Shown here in pieces: positions 5,718 to 5,803 of a stretch of 5,803 bases of DNA. The translations under genes and the position numbers were made by a program. Positions within the stretch are counted from its first letter, which is position 1; each line of letters opens with the position of its first letter. The notes beneath the pieces were generated by a model. That model ran no database searches and was not told the DNA's origin. It saw nothing but the letters and a program-made list of their open reading frames with translations. The DNA comes from a bacterium (GTDB taxonomy: Bacteria; Sumerlaeota; Sumerlaeia; UBA8349): positions 1 through 5,803 of the forward strand of contig JABMPG010000318.1 in assembly GCA_013203855.1 (NCBI GenBank), read 5' to 3'.

Positions 5718-5799
5718 GTCGGTTTGCGGGTAGGATTCTCCTGACAATATCAGCAGCGGCCCAGGCCGCTAAGGAGAGTTCCATGGCCCGCAAACCGAC
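5718..5799 (+). promoter_or_regulatory. Long nested inverted repeat covering the RBS and start codon of the following gene
   Basis: Three nested stems fold together on the plus strand. The outer stem pairs GTCGGTTTGCGGG (5718-5730) with CCCGCAAACCGAC (5787-5799), 13 perfect pairs, and T5731-G5786 can add a wobble. The middle stem pairs 5733-5742 (GGATTCTCCT) with 5772-5781 (AGGAGAGTTC), 10 pairs including two G-U, and buries the Shine-Dalgarno. The inner stem is AGCGGCC-CA-GGCCGCT (5755-5770). The ATG at 5783-5785 sits in the small bulge between the outer and middle stems. In RNA this would block ribosome entry. That is a strong structural prediction from base pairing; the regulatory role is inferred. 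Confidence 0.6.
5771..5776 (+). promoter_or_regulatory. Ribosome binding site of the gene starting at 5783
   Basis: AAGGAG lies 6 nt before the ATG at 5783. It is good in sequence and spacing, but most of it is paired in the predicted leader structure with TCTCCT at 5737-5742. Confidence 0.7.
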
Positions 5800-5803
5800 A
5801 CGC
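5783..5803 (+). CDS. Start of an unidentified gene (first seven codons only)
   Basis: The ATG follows AAGGAG by 6 nt and reads MARKPTR up to the window edge. Seven residues cannot identify a family. Many IS200-like/REP-associated Y1 transposases begin with MARKPR or MARxxR, and IS200 transposase messages are known to hide their ribosome site in a leader hairpin, as seems to happen here. That makes a Y1-type transposase one candidate, but this is a guess. The gene is divergent from purM. Confidence 0.5.

Noticed and set aside
5610..5747. N-terminal extension of purM to the ATG at 5747
   Set aside because: The extra 46 residues do not resemble PurM, no RBS precedes that ATG, and the stretch is intergenic in composition with palindromes.
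1..5803. CRISPR array, tRNA or rRNA
   Set aside because: No regularly spaced repeats, cloverleaf or rRNA-like sequence was seen on either strand.

Overview
The window looks like chromosomal DNA from a GC-rich, Gram-negative-type bacterium that is probably uncultured. DUF2723, DUF6485 and the VTC/DUF4956 pair recur in environmental lineages such as PVC-group, Omnitrophota-like and deltaproteobacterial genomes. No marker here fixes the phylum, so this placement is a weak inference.

Layout. (1) 1-727, minus strand: a sigma70-like promoter (699-727) drives a 65-residue cysteine-rich DUF6485 protein, followed after 7-16 nt by a DUF2723-type GT-C membrane protein that runs off the left edge. (2) 962-4378, plus strand: four tightly packed genes (overlaps of 13 nt and 4 nt, then a 20-nt gap) encode a VTC-domain polyphosphate-polymerase-like protein, a DUF4956 membrane protein, a single-pass membrane protein that I read as a second triphosphate-tunnel (CYTH-like) domain, and a small serine esterase-type alpha/beta hydrolase. 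(3) 4587-5609, minus strand: purM of de novo purine synthesis, convergent with the four-gene unit. (4) 5783-5803, plus strand: the first seven codons of a further gene. Its leader forms a long nested inverted repeat covering the Shine-Dalgarno and start codon.

The most interesting part is the four-gene unit. VTC itself belongs to the triphosphate tunnel metalloenzyme (TTM) superfamily. The third gene shows ExExK, RxR, a lone K, a second RxR, and a terminal ExExE in the order expected for another TTM barrel, tethered to the membrane by one helix. The operon may therefore pair two TTM folds around a DUF4956 membrane protein, plus an esterase-like accessory. The substrate is unknown. Polyphosphate or another anionic polymer or triphosphate is a reasonable guess.

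This unit is bracketed by two same-orientation copies of a bipartite repeat (763-832 and 4511-4583). Each has a short palindrome and, 30-31 nt later, a CTATACTTT block. They are either dispersed REP-like repeats or the borders of a movable cassette.
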